Source of the DNA: Erigeron canadensis
Lineage: Eukaryota; Streptophyta; Magnoliopsida; Asterales; Asteraceae
Length of the DNA: 64,000 nucleotides
Direction of reading: 5' to 3'
NCBI RefSeq assembly: GCF_010389155.1
Contig: NC_057761.1
Coordinates: 42,146,213-42,210,212 of the forward strand
Shown: positions 22,651 through 34,256 of the stretch, in pieces
Numbering within the stretch: the first letter of the stretch is position 1
How the letters are laid out: every line of letters starts with the position of its first letter
Made by a program: the position numbers and the translations under genes
Notes under the pieces: model-generated
Told to the model about the DNA's origin: nothing
Databases searched by the model: none
Seen by the model: only the letters and a program-made list of their open reading frames with translations

Positions 22651-23328
22651 AAGAGCAAAAACCGAACCAAAAACCAAAAAAACCATAAAAACCGAAAAAA
22701 CCGAATAAAAAAATCAAAAATTATTGGTTTTGGTTTTTTAAAAACCGAAAGTTGTGGTTCGGTTTTGTTTTCTAATGAAAAACCGAACCATAAAAACCGA
22801 ACCGAACCAAAACTATATTTTTACTTTATTTTATATTTATATCATTTTATTATTAATTTTTGATAAATATGTTATTATATTTGCATTTTTAGGTGTATAT
22901 AATAATATCATTTATATGTTTTAAGTGAAAATACATAGTAAAAATAATTTGTTTTAATAATTGTATAATTAAAAAACGTGTAAAAGATATAAATAGTTAT
23001 ATATAAAATTTGTTTGAAGTTTGTACAACTTACTTTTATGGATTTGTTGTCATTGTTGTAGTGTTATATATTGTTACTAATATTGTTTTGAAAACTTGTT
23101 GAAATTAGTTAAGGTGTAATTATAGGGTATAAACTTATAAATTTTTGAAGCTCAATTTGACCCAAACCACAAGTGGTTAAAAAACCGACTAAAACCGAAA
23201 AACCGAACCGAAATAGACACAAACCGTAAAAACCAAAATTCAATGGTTTTAGTTTTTAAAAACCGAATTATAACAGTTCGGTTTCGGTTTTAATCAAAAC
23301 CGAATCAAACCAAACCGTACTCACCCTA
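22651..23328. repeat. AACCGAA-rich MITE-like element with inverted ends
   Basis: Both ends consist of repeated AAACCGAACC-type units, in one orientation on the left and with complementary GGTTTTGGTTCGG-type units close by, around an AT-rich core. The right end CTCACCCTA matches the inverted end of the related element at 40900-41563. The left terminus is decayed and no TSD is visible here. Confidence 0.6.
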
Positions 23329-23499
23329 GAGTTTAACAGATAGGTTCTACATGTGTTCCATTATATAAGACGAAAATGTCGTTGACTGAACACTACTAAC
23401 CGGAAATTGTGGAGGAATTTTCCTACTGTGGATTTAGTGGGTTGGTAGAACAATAATGCAACTGGGACAGCAACTTATATTATATTACATATGTACTAA

Positions 23500-23757
23500 A
23501 AAGGTAATATGAATATGGAAGAATGTTTGGTACCGCAAAACGATGAAGAAAAAAAATCTTTATTTTTTAAACAGCGAAGAGCCGAACTACGGGTATCCAA
23601 ACTGGATACTAAGGGCCTACCCGATTCCCTCCCCCCGCCCGCCCCACCCGATAATTCAACTCGCACGCCAAGAATATTGGCTGGAAACAATGCTCGAGAT
23701 GGGATTCGAATATGTGACCCTTGTTACAACATCCGGGGTGTCCAACCACTGCGCTAG
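23500..23757 (-). mobile_element. tRNA-derived SINE
   Basis: On the minus strand an A box TAGCGCAGTGG (23756-23746) and a B-box-like ATTCGAATCC (23712-23703) are spaced as in RNA polymerase III internal promoters. A pyrimidine/purine-skewed body follows, and an A-rich tract ends the element. It is not a tRNA gene: no cloverleaf or anticodon arm can be formed. The open frames across it are coincidental. Confidence 0.65.
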
Positions 23758-24062
23758 CAAGTGAAGGACAGAAAAAAAATCATTTTACCTCTAGATTTTT
23801 ATTAAATACACATTTCACATACTCAGGATGTGAGTAAAGAAGTTTTTCAAGCCAAGAGTGCAGTCGGCAACTTGCATTGGCTATGTATATCAACTCTATT
23901 TGGCAGATCCTTGTAAGTGTTGGGTGCATGTTATGTGACCGTTTTTTTGTGTTGTAGTGCCAAATTCTGTCATTCCACTGGAAACCTAATTTTATAATTG
24001 GGGATTTTCGACTTTGAGGCTAATATTATATTTTTTTTGTCGGAATCGATGCCGGAACCGGC

Positions 24063-24377
24063 TTGTCGGTGCTCCTAACGTACTACACCCCTTTCCGGCG
24101 AGATGTGAAACCCCTTTCTAGGGTTCCTTTACATCGCCGGCCATGGTTGTTCACTTTTCTAACAACCCCTTTTTTGGGGAATTCTGTTTATTGTTGTCGT
24201 TGTTTTTACGGTGGTCCTTTTTGGGGTTTCTGCTTTGAGTGGCGTTGCTGCTTATTCCAACGGCCTTTTTTTGGGGTTTCTGGTTTGAGTGGCACTGCGG
24301 CTGGTGACCCCTTTTTGGGGTTTCTGGTTAGTGTTACTTTATATTTCCAGCGAGCCCTTTTTGGGTTTTCCGATTAA
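24063..24377 (+). repeat. Degenerate tandem repeats containing CCTTTTTGGGGTTTCTG
   Basis: The core (C)CCTTTTTtGGGGtTTCTG recurs at about 24165, 24216, 24262, 24310 and 24354, spaced 44-55 bp apart and separated by TTTGAGTGGC-like spacers. A 104-codon frame runs through it but is made of these repeats only. Confidence 0.6.
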
Positions 24378-25863
24378 CTGTTTAAACATATAGGGAAATG
24401 TGAATCTAATCTTAATCATTACCCAAACCATTTCTTTCACCATATCAAAATTCCATTTCAAGATGTCAAGATTATTTGTTTCCTTTTGATAATTTATCTT
24501 AAAAATCCAACCTTTCATACAAACATACAAAATTTCAAGACTTTTGTTATGGCACGGATTGTTCAAGTAATTCATATCAAGGCTTATATCCGTCCGTTCA
24601 TGAGAATCAGGAGCTAAAAGGTCCAGGGCTAGTTTAAATAATAAAAGATAATGCATGAAATTACTACTAGCTTTTAAATTAACCAATTTAATGCTTCCAA
24701 AACTATTTAAAGCATAAGAGGTTAGAAAGCTCCCTGAATAACCATGCTTGGGTTTCAAATCATCTTGACTAATGCCATGATCTTTCTTATCTGGCTCCTT
24801 CTTTCGTGCCATGACCTTCCTTATAGATGTGTTCGGCTTTGGCACTCCTACAAACAAATGAAAAGAAAGCATTTTAGTATATAATAAATCAATTAAATTT
24901 GAATGCTTACGTGATTGAGTGAGAATGGATTTCGCTTCAGCTTTCTTTGGTGGAATCATAGACTCCCCCACACTTAAAGTGTTGGGTGGTCTAAACTGGA
25001 AAAGTGAGAAACCCTCGAGCAAGACATTGGATTTCTCCCAAGTAACGTCTCCTGTATCTTCATTAATAGCTTCAATGATGGTTGGAAAATTCCTTATGGT
25101 GGATACAAGCTTGCTTCCCATGGTTGGAGTAGTCACTATCTCTTCATCCCATATGATTTCATGCTTGTCTTCCCATTCGGCTTCATCCCAAATGACTTCA
25201 CTATTTTTCTCCAATTCTACATCAACACGGTCATTTCCATGCTCACTGTTCAACTCGTGTGGTTCCTTTCTAACCTTCAAAACAGAGTTAGTAATACCTG
25301 GAACACAAATAGATATAGAAATCACCTCACCATAAAGTGAAGTAAAATATTCCTCACAAACAATATCATTAAAATCCTCAGCGCTCATGGAAGGTATCTC
25401 GTGTGTCTCAAAATCATGCTCCTCATCCACGTTATCCTCATGCTCATCGATAATGGGCAACAACTCGTGTGATTCAGATGGAGACATTTTGATGATCTTC
25501 CCTTGTTTCTTCTTCTTCTTCTTCTTCTTCTTCTTCTTCTTCTTCTTCCGGTTGAGCATATTTTTCCATATACCTAAATATCTCATATACATTCATCGAG
25601 GAGAATTCATCACCAAGTATTTCCCTTGTTTCTTCTTCCAACCCACGACAATATATCGAAACAAATTGACGAATTTTAAGGTACTTGTTCAACTTATCAA
25701 CTATTCCTTTTAACCTTAACCAAGCTTCCTCATAAGTTTCATCTAAAAACTGCTCAAAGTACCGAAGCTCGTTAGGATATTCTTCCTCGGATTTATAAGC
25801 TTGATATACCATAAGTGTCACTAAATCTGCAAAACAGACACTAGCACAACCCGTGAAAAGCAC
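24339..25863 (-). pseudogene. Gag-like region of an LTR retrotransposon, split into two frames at a GAA repeat
   Basis: The frame from 25863 contains DETYEEAWLRLKGIVDKL and VSIYCRGLEEETREIL, the pattern (E..YEAW.R....L and F..GL...TR) of plant gypsy Athila/Ogre-type gag. It enters a (GAA)n run coding poly-Glu and stops soon after. A second frame (open to 24339, 417 codons counting its overlap with the first) takes over in the same repeat and gives an acidic, Asp/Glu-rich protein with no further domain I recognise. Slippage in the repeat probably broke one reading frame into two. Protease, RT and integrase are not present to the left, so the copy is truncated or belongs to a large non-autonomous family. 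The primer-binding site and LTR lie upstream at 26001 and 26028. Confidence 0.7.
25507..25548. repeat. (TTC)14 microsatellite
   Basis: An almost pure TTC run. On the minus strand it is GAA and lies inside the gag-like frame, at the point where the two open frames overlap. Confidence 0.95.
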
Positions 25864-26000
25864 CGATGGTAAACAAAGTAAACTAAATAAAAATTAAAAA
25901 TTAAAACTAAACTAAGCTAAACTAATAAAACAAGTAACTTCCTCGTAAAGAAATACAAGAAAGGATCAAACTACAAAATCTCAAACTAAACTCTTAAAAT

Positions 26001-26021
26001 CAGTCCCCGGCAGTGGCGCCA
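26001..26021 (-). other. Primer-binding site of Athila/Ogre type (tRNA-Asp)
   Basis: The minus strand reads TGGCGCCACTGCCGGGGACT. It differs at two positions from the TGGCGCCGTTGCCGGGGA site that plant Athila/Tat elements use with tRNA-Asp. It starts six bases inside the LTR end (ACACATCA at 26028). Confidence 0.8.
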
Positions 26022-26027
26022 AAAACT

Positions 26028-27158
26028 TGATGTGTAAAATCTAGTCTTAAGTTTATAAACAAGAACTACCTAATTACTGACTACTACACACTCTCGGGCA
26101 GTGGACCCGTTCGTATGCAATATAGTTTAAAGGTAAGTCCAGGATCGAACACAGGGACTGATTAAGAGTAAGCGAGTTTTAAGTAGCTAAAAAGAGTTTG
26201 GTTTTTAAAGACACCACGTCATCTTGAATTTTGAAAAAGAAGTTAACAAAGATTAAAGTTAGCAATTCCTAAGAATTCAATTGAAAAGAAGATTGTTGTA
26301 ATCAAATTTAATTAAAAGGTCATCTACCTCGAATCCATGACACTATAAATTTAGGTTGCACTTAATTGAAGAACCAATTCAAATATGTTGATTAATAACC
26401 GAGAACTAAACAAAGACTCACCCCGTATCCGTCAAGTTCGTTACTTTGTTAAATTTCCTTAATTAACTAGTTCCATTACTAAGACCGGTACCCCAAGACG
26501 CCTTTCATAACTTTCCTAGCCAATTAGTTGTTTTGGTTAATTAGATAACAATTGTGTCTATTGATTGTACCCAACCAGTAACCCGTTAACCCTTATTAAC
26601 TATCAATTACTTCCTACCGTACCCGTCATAGAAACAATTGTTTCCAACCAAGCAGTCAAAATAACTTCTACACAACCTAGTTACCACTAAGATCATGCAA
26701 AAACTATCCGCAATTAAGAGTTAAATAACAAAGAATTAATAAGCTAAGATTACGACACAACGTTAAATCAAATCAACTTGAATTATAAAAATAGTGCAAC
26801 CATCATTCAATTGTATCACTTCATCTTAGTAGATGATTAAAAACACTTAGCTACACATATTAAAACCAATAAACATGAAAACAATAAATAAAATAAAAGA
26901 GTTCATGCTATAAAGTCTTTAAATTATTGTAACTAATAATAATAAAATAGAGAAGAAAATCAAACGCGAATTTTTAGTTATGCAGCTGCTGATGTCGACA
27001 AAACCAAAACAAAAGCCGAAGGCTCGGCTTTTGTCTTCTCTTGCGAATGTACGTACCACGAACGAACCTCAAAATTGGCGGCTCCCACTTGCACTGACTC
27101 TAAAACTCACGTCCAAAAATCCCCTCCCAATTAATTTTTTTCGATAGATGGCTCCAAT

Positions 27159-27184
<26 letters not shown>
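26028..27184 (-). repeat. LTR sequence of the Athila/Ogre-like element (outer end not resolved)
   Basis: The inner end TTTTACACATCA (minus strand) abuts the primer-binding site. The sequence contains GATCGAACACAGGGAC (plus), a word typical of this LTR class, and no long open frame. The far end cannot be fixed because a TA repeat and a Helitron begin at 27160-27185. Part of the LTR may resume after 28671. Confidence 0.6.
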
Positions 27185-27189
<5 letters not shown>

Positions 27190-27506
27190 ACATTATATAA
27201 ATCTCACTTCAAATTTTGTTAGTTATTGCCTATGTGGCATGCTTAAAAATACAAGAAAGCCCAAAAATCATTACAATAGTGCTCCTTGGAAGGTTTACGG
27301 ATTAGTTACTTTTATAAAAAGTTCAAATTTTTGAAAACGGATTAGTTATGCTTTCAAGAAGTTCAAATTTTCGAAAATTTGAATATGTAACCGTTCGTGT
27401 ATTGCTTGTGGCGGTTACTTCCTTGCATGTCTATGTCTATATAAGGCCACTTCCATTCAGTTTTAAGGCATTTCAAAACGTAAACACATAACAAATCAAC
27501 TTTAGC

Positions 27507-28197
27507 ATGGTTTCACTAAACCATGTTTCAATTAGAAATTTGCGTCCAAATAATAAGCCATGTATGATAACGGTTAGAATTCGCGGCTATGGAAGCAATC
27601 TCTCTATGGAGATGTTAATAACATAGGTAGTTTTGAGATGATCTCGATGGACGAACATGTAAGTATTCATTGTTTGTGAATTTTTCTTTTTTGATTAGAT
27701 TACTTTTTAACATAACTTTCTTTTGAATTTATAACTAGCTTTTTAACATTCTAATGTATAAACATTTTTGTTTTGACAGTTTGATAAAGTGGTTGTTGTT
27801 GCAACAATCGGTTTTATTCCAACAGACCAGTTATGGTATTCAATGGAATGTGTAAACTGTTCTCAAGAAGTTAAGTTGACCGATCTCTACATGGATGCAG
27901 TCGACATTATTGATGCTTTAAGGGACAACAAAATGTAGATTTGTTGTTCATGTAACAAGGAAGGAGTTCTCATCAATCCTAGGTATATATTTATATTTCA
28001 TATTAAAACTCTATAATCATTAAGTTGTGTGGTAAATTTGTATCTCTGTTTTTTTTTTGTAGGTTTAATGTGCAAGTTAGGATTTGTAGATGCCACTAGT
28101 GCTATTGGAGTTAAAATGAATGATCAACAAATTTCAAATCTTATACAAAGAACAACCTATCAAATTTGTGATGAAAATTATGAGGTAATTTTGGTTT
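27507..28197 (+). pseudogene. Replication protein A (RPA1)-like gene remnant in the Helitron
   Basis: An ATG at 27507 opens a frame with a first OB-fold pattern (ISIRNLRP-like strand then MITVRIRGY), then a frameshift and FEMISMDEH before a splice donor at 27658. After an intron, 27780-27938 reads VVVVATIGFIPTDQLWYSMECVNCSQEV. A stop precedes a CCSCNKEG block, so a CxxC...CxxC zinc ribbon as in RPA70 DBD-C is visible. A further exon at about 28063-28184 follows a TTTTTTTTGTAG acceptor. RPA binds single-stranded DNA in replication; Helitrons of plants often carry RPA-like genes. The frameshift and the stop at 27936-27938 show it is not functional. Confidence 0.7.
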
Positions 28198-28641
28198 ATT
28201 TTAGTGCTAAATAAGACTTTTCTATGCATTTTAAGTCATTAATTTTTTTTAAAATGGTCATTAGTTGTAATAGGAGTACATTTACTTCGCTACATGCATG
28301 CTTGAACTGGTGTTAAAAAAATTATTTAAGGTTATAACGCATCTACGTGGGTTTATATATCAAAGTGGGGGAAAATTCATAATACCTATCACATCCAGGT
28401 AACCAACATAATCCTTCTTATATGCGCCTACTATGGGCAATCAATTTAATAATTTCTCTCTGGCGTGCAATGTACACGTTTTAAGCCCTCGTGTATCATT
28501 AATAAATCGCAAGGTATATCTAGCATTCTTCTTCTTTAAATTAATCAACTCATAAGAATATTTTTATTATGTCCAACTAAGTTATATTTATTCATTGATA
28601 CAATCTTAAAATAAAGTTTAAGAAAAATTATTTAGGGTTGT

Positions 28642-28656
28642 CCGTGCATCGCACGG
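28642..28656 (+). other. Helitron 3' terminal hairpin
   Basis: Perfect 6-bp stem CCGTGC/GCACGG with an ATC loop, followed after 10 bases by CTAG. It serves as the end-of-transposition signal in the Helitron model. Confidence 0.85.
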
Positions 28657-28670
28657 GGTCTAAGCACTAG

Positions 28671-29182
28671 TATATATATATATATATATTAGATGAGTTT
28701 CCATGTCATCTTGATTGCCAAGTTTTCCCTATTAACCGACTTCAACTCTATCTCTCGGCTCTCTTTCTTTCTTGTTTATTTCGGCCCAACCATAAAATCA
28801 ACAGCCCAATATTTGGACTTCCCATTCAGCCCACCAAAAGATTGTAACTCTATTTCTTTTTAGGCCTAGTCCACAAATTCACCACCACATATTACATTGC
28901 TAATAAATTCTTTTTTTTTTTCTCCTCTGTTGACATCGACATCATATGTCTATGTAACTCAAAATATAGAATTAATGCCATAGTCTTTTTGACCCAAAAC
29001 CAATTAAAAGCTTTTCCATTATTCTCAGCCGTGAATTGCATCTTTTCGGTCAAAAGGCCTTCTAGTTAAAAAGTCGAACAATTGAGATTAACAATTCACA
29101 TGGACTTGATCTTGACTTTCTTCCAAAGCTTCATAAAATGACCATCTTTTAACTCATTAATATCATCATCAAGTAATTTAAC
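28671..29182. other. No gene; possible continuation of the interrupted LTR
   Basis: The TA run resumes at 28671, followed by AT-rich sequence with short pyrimidine blocks and no coding potential. If the Helitron cut an LTR, this is where the rest of it would be, but I cannot prove it without the partner LTR. Confidence 0.4.
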
Positions 29183-32100
29183 CTACATCACAAAACAACA
29201 TAAAATAAGTATCAAAAAGTCATCAAAATAATCAAGCATTGAAACACAAAAGAGATATATCGCATAAAATAATATGTATAAAATAGGCGACATCAATGAC
29301 TTTGAATGATGTTGGATTGTAAATGTCTTTCCATATTCACGTTCCATGTCATAAAAATCTGAGCAATCTCTTGCGACTTTTGTTGTTTGCAACGGATACT
29401 GCTTATTATTCCTAGGAATGAGTTCAACTGCAAACCTGCTTTCACCTTCATAAGATGTCTCATAATGGGTGCCTATGGAAATGGAAATAGTATTGTATGC
29501 AGAATTCAACCATTTGGCATGCCTTATTAATGAATTAAAGGAAACATATCCTACATATGTTGAAAGGAAAGAAGACTCGGGTAGTGGTTCATCAGACTCC
29601 TATAAAACCCCTGACCCGAAATCTTCGTCTAGATCCTGCTTGATACTTATCGTAAAAAATAGTTCGTAGTAGTTGTTACAGTTGAACATCAAGAAACCAG
29701 AATAGTCATTGTACCAATTATCTGGAAGTCGCAATTTAAATGACTTTCCCCTACTTGACTTATCTACAAACCTCTCTGGAATGTGTCGCCCTGCAGAATG
29801 GGTGAAACTGATAAAGTGATCTTCAATAGCATTTCCCTGTGGCCACCAATATTAAATAAACGCCTGTAATTGTGTGGGATTATAAATTTACGGATTGGAA
29901 TTGATAAGGTAAAGCCTAACCTGGAGAATAGAATCTAGTAACATGTCACCACCCGGTGCACTTAGTCCACTATTCCTTCCAAAAACCGAGACATTCCACA
30001 ACCATTTACTTGATGTCTTTCCAACAACTTCAAGCGAGTAACACCAGTCTGCTCTAAGAGAAACTAAACTTGATGGAAGCCCCCGCAATTCCACAAGGCT
30101 TCTGCACTGCGACACATCAAGCCATTTGAGTCGAGGAACTTTCAAGATGCTAAAATTTAGTCGTGAAATTAAGTTTATTGAAAGATCCAGATCTATTAAG
30201 TTGGGCAAGTCCCAAGCATCATAGTCAATGTCTTCATCTCCCAAATGGCATTGTCTGAGAGTCAACTTTTTAAGCACCTGCTTACAACTTGTAACCCTAT
30301 ATGGTTCATGCCCTTTTGAAGTATGAAAGGCTCAGATACTTCATCGTCATAAGCATTGCTGCTGTGACAACATGGAAAACAAGTAACACAAAGTTTTGTA
30401 AAGTGTTGTCCAAAGGAAGCGACTTTTTTCTCAATCTTAGAAAGTTTCTTGCAGTCTGAGATTATAAGAGTCTCGAGTTTCTTTATCACATTCATGGGTG
30501 GAAACATCTTATATCTGTAACAGCTTTCTATGCTTAAATAAACAAGTCTTTCCAAGCGTCCGATCGATGGATGAATCTCCTCCACATGTGGACAATCAGA
30601 AAGCGTGAATTTTTCCAGATTTGGAAGTCCGCCAAGTCTGGTGTAACGATCAGGTTATCAAAAAATTGAAGTTTGATCATTTTCAAGTTTGGCAAAGACT
30701 GTTACATAGAACGGCAGATAAGTCAGATAAGTTAACCAACATATTCATCTTTTTTAAGCGGAGTTGATGCATAACTACTTATCCTCTTATTCCATTTAGA
30801 TACAGCGATAAGCTGTTTGGGATCTCTTATCAAACTGGTATCTGATTCTTTTTTGTGAGTGATATAAGTTGTTTCGGTGAGTAGTTTAAGTAAAATTCTG
30901 ATAACTGGTTATTTCCATAAGCAATAAAGAAACAAAAAGCTTTAATAAACTTTCAGAGATACCCTAATTATAAGCCATCTATGCAAAAGTCAACTTGGTG
31001 GTCAATGTATCAGTATACAGAAAGTCAACTTAGAGGTCAACACAACCAAGCTGTTAGTTATTTTACAGGACATACTTGAACCTGATAAGACATAAACCCA
31101 GAACCTCATGGTTAGTAGGCTACCGTGACACCAATGTCCACAAGGTCAAGGCTGTTAGTGTAAAAGATAGCCAGAGGATCATATTTATAGTTATTTTTTC
31201 ACATGACGTTCATAGTGCAAGACATATTATCTTAAGTTGATGATTACAGAATCACAACTATTCCGGACAAACTAATCTTCCTCAATGCTTATCGACAAAT
31301 ATAGGTTTCTATGAAATCAAAAACAGAAACTACAAGATTAAGATTCAAGCTTTCAATCTGTTAGGGTTATAGATAATAATAACTGCTCAAAAACATAACC
31401 TATTAAGTATCAGGGTTATAACTCACCATCTATTATGCTTTCAACCATTTTATCAAAATATATATTTACCTTACAACCCTTCCAAAGTTGTCTTTGCTGA
31501 CCGCCTCTCAATATTAGACAACATAGCTCCCCTGGTGGAAAATTTTTGGGCAATGAACTCGCATGACGATCACTCCAATCAATCCACCGGAGTTTCTTCA
31601 TGTTTGAAATAACATGACGATTATGATGTGACAACGAATCATACATATAGGAACCAAGACTTATTGCTTCAATCTTGTCGAGTTCCTGTGATAAAGCAAA
31701 AAAATGGTGCCAGAATTGATTACTTAAGATTAGTACTTCTGTCTAGATGCATATTTAGATTAACTATTACCTTCGTTGCATCCATAGCCCATATAGTTGG
31801 AACATCTTTCTTCTCCCAAATCCTACTATGTTTTTCAGGATTATTAGGATGTTTTCCTCTAACAATGTTGTATCCCATTTCTTGTACCAAATCATGCATA
31901 TCAAACGTACATCCTGAAATAGTTATGAGAGCCTTTTGAATCAACACTTTTACACCTATAACAGGGTAAAGACCACAAGCATCAAAGATATCCATTGCAA
32001 AAACTTTATTTTTTTCTCCTAAAAAACATGCAATATCAAGGAACAACCTTTTTTCTATGTCTTTAAGCCCATCATAGCTAATTTTTAGAGTTCCCAGAAT

Positions 32101-33017
32101 ATCATCATGAGAGAGTTCTTTCAGTCTAGCTAATGCACTCTTCCACTCATTCATATCTTTGTCACATAAAAAAGAACCCAAAACTTTAAGTGCTAACGGG
32201 AGCCCATTAGCATAAGAAACCACATCTTTTGAAAGCAGCTCGTAATCTTCGGTAGGTCTGTAAACCCCAGATGCATGCTTGCTAAAGAGCTCCATAGCCT
32301 CAGCATCATCTAACAAGCTAATATGATGTATCACATTCACTTTATGAGCGTTTAGTAAATTCTCATCTCTAGTTGTTATTATAATTCGGCTTCCTTCACC
32401 AAACCGACTATGTGATCCGGCTAATGCCTTTAAGTGGTCAATGTGATTGACATCATCAAGAACAATCAAGACCTTTCTATGGCATAACCTGCTCTTAATC
32501 AGCCGCCTTCCTTCCTCAACTCTCCCAATTTTCACTTTATTTTGTGTTAAAACAGCAGAGAGAAAGTTTTCTTGCAGCTCTTCCAAACCATACCTACTTG
32601 CCTTCTCCCGGATATTTTTAACAAAGCAACAATTATCAAATTTGCCAGAAACGTTATAATAAACAGAAGATGCAAGAGCAGTCTTACCACCACCACCGAC
32701 CCCCCATATTCCAATCATGAGCACACCACCAGACCCAATTTCTAATTTAAACTTCAAAGCTTGCACACGAGTCTCCATCCCAATGAGGGGTTCATCCTCA
32801 TTTGAAACTAACGAATATAACTTATGAGAAATTGTGTCGACAATTTCTTTTATGAACTTTGACTCATGCCTGCACATTAAATCATTAACATAAGCTCACA
32901 ATATTGACAAAGGGGTGACATGGTCCATGTATAAGAAAAAGTTGTCTTTAGGAACTCAAGTAAAATCGGGATGACAATTAGCTCTTAACGATTAGTCAGT
33001 ATATATATATAGAGAGA

Positions 33018-33900
33018 GGGGTGAAGGGTTATTTGAGAACTTACAAATAAAAAATAAGGCGAGAACAATTCTGGACTACTCATTTTCTTATATTTTCTCT
33101 CTCTTCCATTAAATAAGAAAATTCACCCAAATCATTTAAAATGCTTTATCTCACAAACTGTAAATCGTTAGACGAAACAAAAAGTATGGGTAGTCTTAAA
33201 ATTTCGTCCTCTTTCATTAGAGATACAATTCGATATAATTTTGACGACTTTTTAATTTTCGTTTTTTTTTCCCATCGCGTTCATCCTACACATGTGTAGG
33301 TTCATCCTACACATGTGTAAGATTATTGTTTTCACATGTAAATTAGTAAATGAACATATGTACACAACAATGAAAGTCAAGGGCGGAGCCCGTTAATCCA
33401 TGGCAGAGCCATGGTAGCCAAGGACGGAGCCCGTCAGTCCATGGCGGAGGAATAGCGGCTAAGGGCGGAGCCCGTTAGGTAGATCACCCCTCACTGGTCA
33501 CCCTCTATGACCTATCACCCTATGACCTATCACCCTCTATGACATATCACTCCCACTAACTTTGGTTTATGAATATCCTTAAGGGCGAAGCCCGTTCCGA
33601 ATCATAATTTTTGTTCAACCTACACATGTGTAAGTTATGTGTAACTACCAAAAAGAAAACAAAAATTAAAAAGTCGTCAAAAGTATATTGAATTGGATCT
33701 CTAATAAAAGAGAACGAAATTTTAAGACTACCCATGTTTTTTGTTTCGTCTAACGATTTACGGTTTGTGAGTTAGAACATTTTGAATGATTTGAGTGAAT
33801 TTTATTATTTAATTGAAGATAGAGAAAGAGAAAAAGAATGTATGGTCCAGAATGATTATTAAGTTTTTTTTTTTTAGAAGTTCTCAAAATAACTCACCCC
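33018..33900. mobile_element. Foldback/long-TIR MITE in intron 1 of TNL-3
   Basis: Arms of about 245 bp (33018-33262 and 33655-33900) are inverted and clearly similar: GGGGTGA...TTTGAGAACTT at the left matches AAGTTCTCAAAATAACTCACCCC at the right. Inside they share the GACTACCCAT, CGTCTAACGATTTAC and GACGACTTTTTAATTTT blocks. The centre has four GGGCGRAGCCC-type units and three copies of ACACATGTGTA. TA-rich sequence flanks both sides, so a TSD cannot be read with certainty. There is no transposase. Confidence 0.8.
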
Positions 33901-34174
33901 TATATATATATATATATATTCATAACTTTAAATTTTGCAACAAATTGCAGTGTTGCTTTCTTTTCTGTACTCGTAGAAATATCAAATTTAGGGAAGCAAG
34001 AACTGAAAGAACTATAAATACAAATGTGTATGTGCAAGAGCTTCCTTAACCTTTTAATTTGTTTACAATAAAATATGTTTTTGTATCAAAACTAGATTTA
34101 TCTGCATTTCTGCATATATAGTAGAACCACAAATTGTATCCATGGTTCTAGATATTAAATACAAACATATTTAT

Positions 34175-34250
34175 AATTTATATCTATCTATATCTATAAT
34201 CTATATCTATAATCTAAATTTATATCTATTTCTATATCTATATCTATATG
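34175..34250. repeat. (TATATC)n-type microsatellite
   Basis: Imperfect runs of TATCTATATC and TATAATC units, within intron 1 of TNL-3. Confidence 0.85.
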
Positions 34251-34256
34251 GAGGAG

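Larger units (their letters stand above)
27185..28670 (+). mobile_element. Helitron carrying an RPA-like gene remnant
   Basis: The left end is A|TCCCTACATTATATAA and the right end is a GC-rich hairpin (CCGTGC-ATC-GCACGG, 28642-28656), then 10 bases, then CTAG|T. TC at the start, hairpin plus CTRR at the end, insertion between A and T and lack of a TSD are the defining Helitron features. The insertion is in a TA microsatellite, part of which lies on each side (27160-27184 and 28671-28690). The 1.49-kb element encodes no helicase but has a broken RPA-like gene, a cargo known from plant Helitrons. The right end is firm; the left end is the best candidate but less certain. Confidence 0.8.

Noticed and set aside
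23509..23764. Overlapping plus-strand ORFs of 73-82 codons, and a possible tRNA
   Set aside because: They run across a SINE in antisense. The A and B boxes belong to the SINE, and no tRNA cloverleaf forms.
24919..25335. 138-codon plus-strand ORF, and another at 25387-25713
   Set aside because: Both are antisense to the gag-like frames, and the poly-Phe run is the other strand of the GAA repeat.
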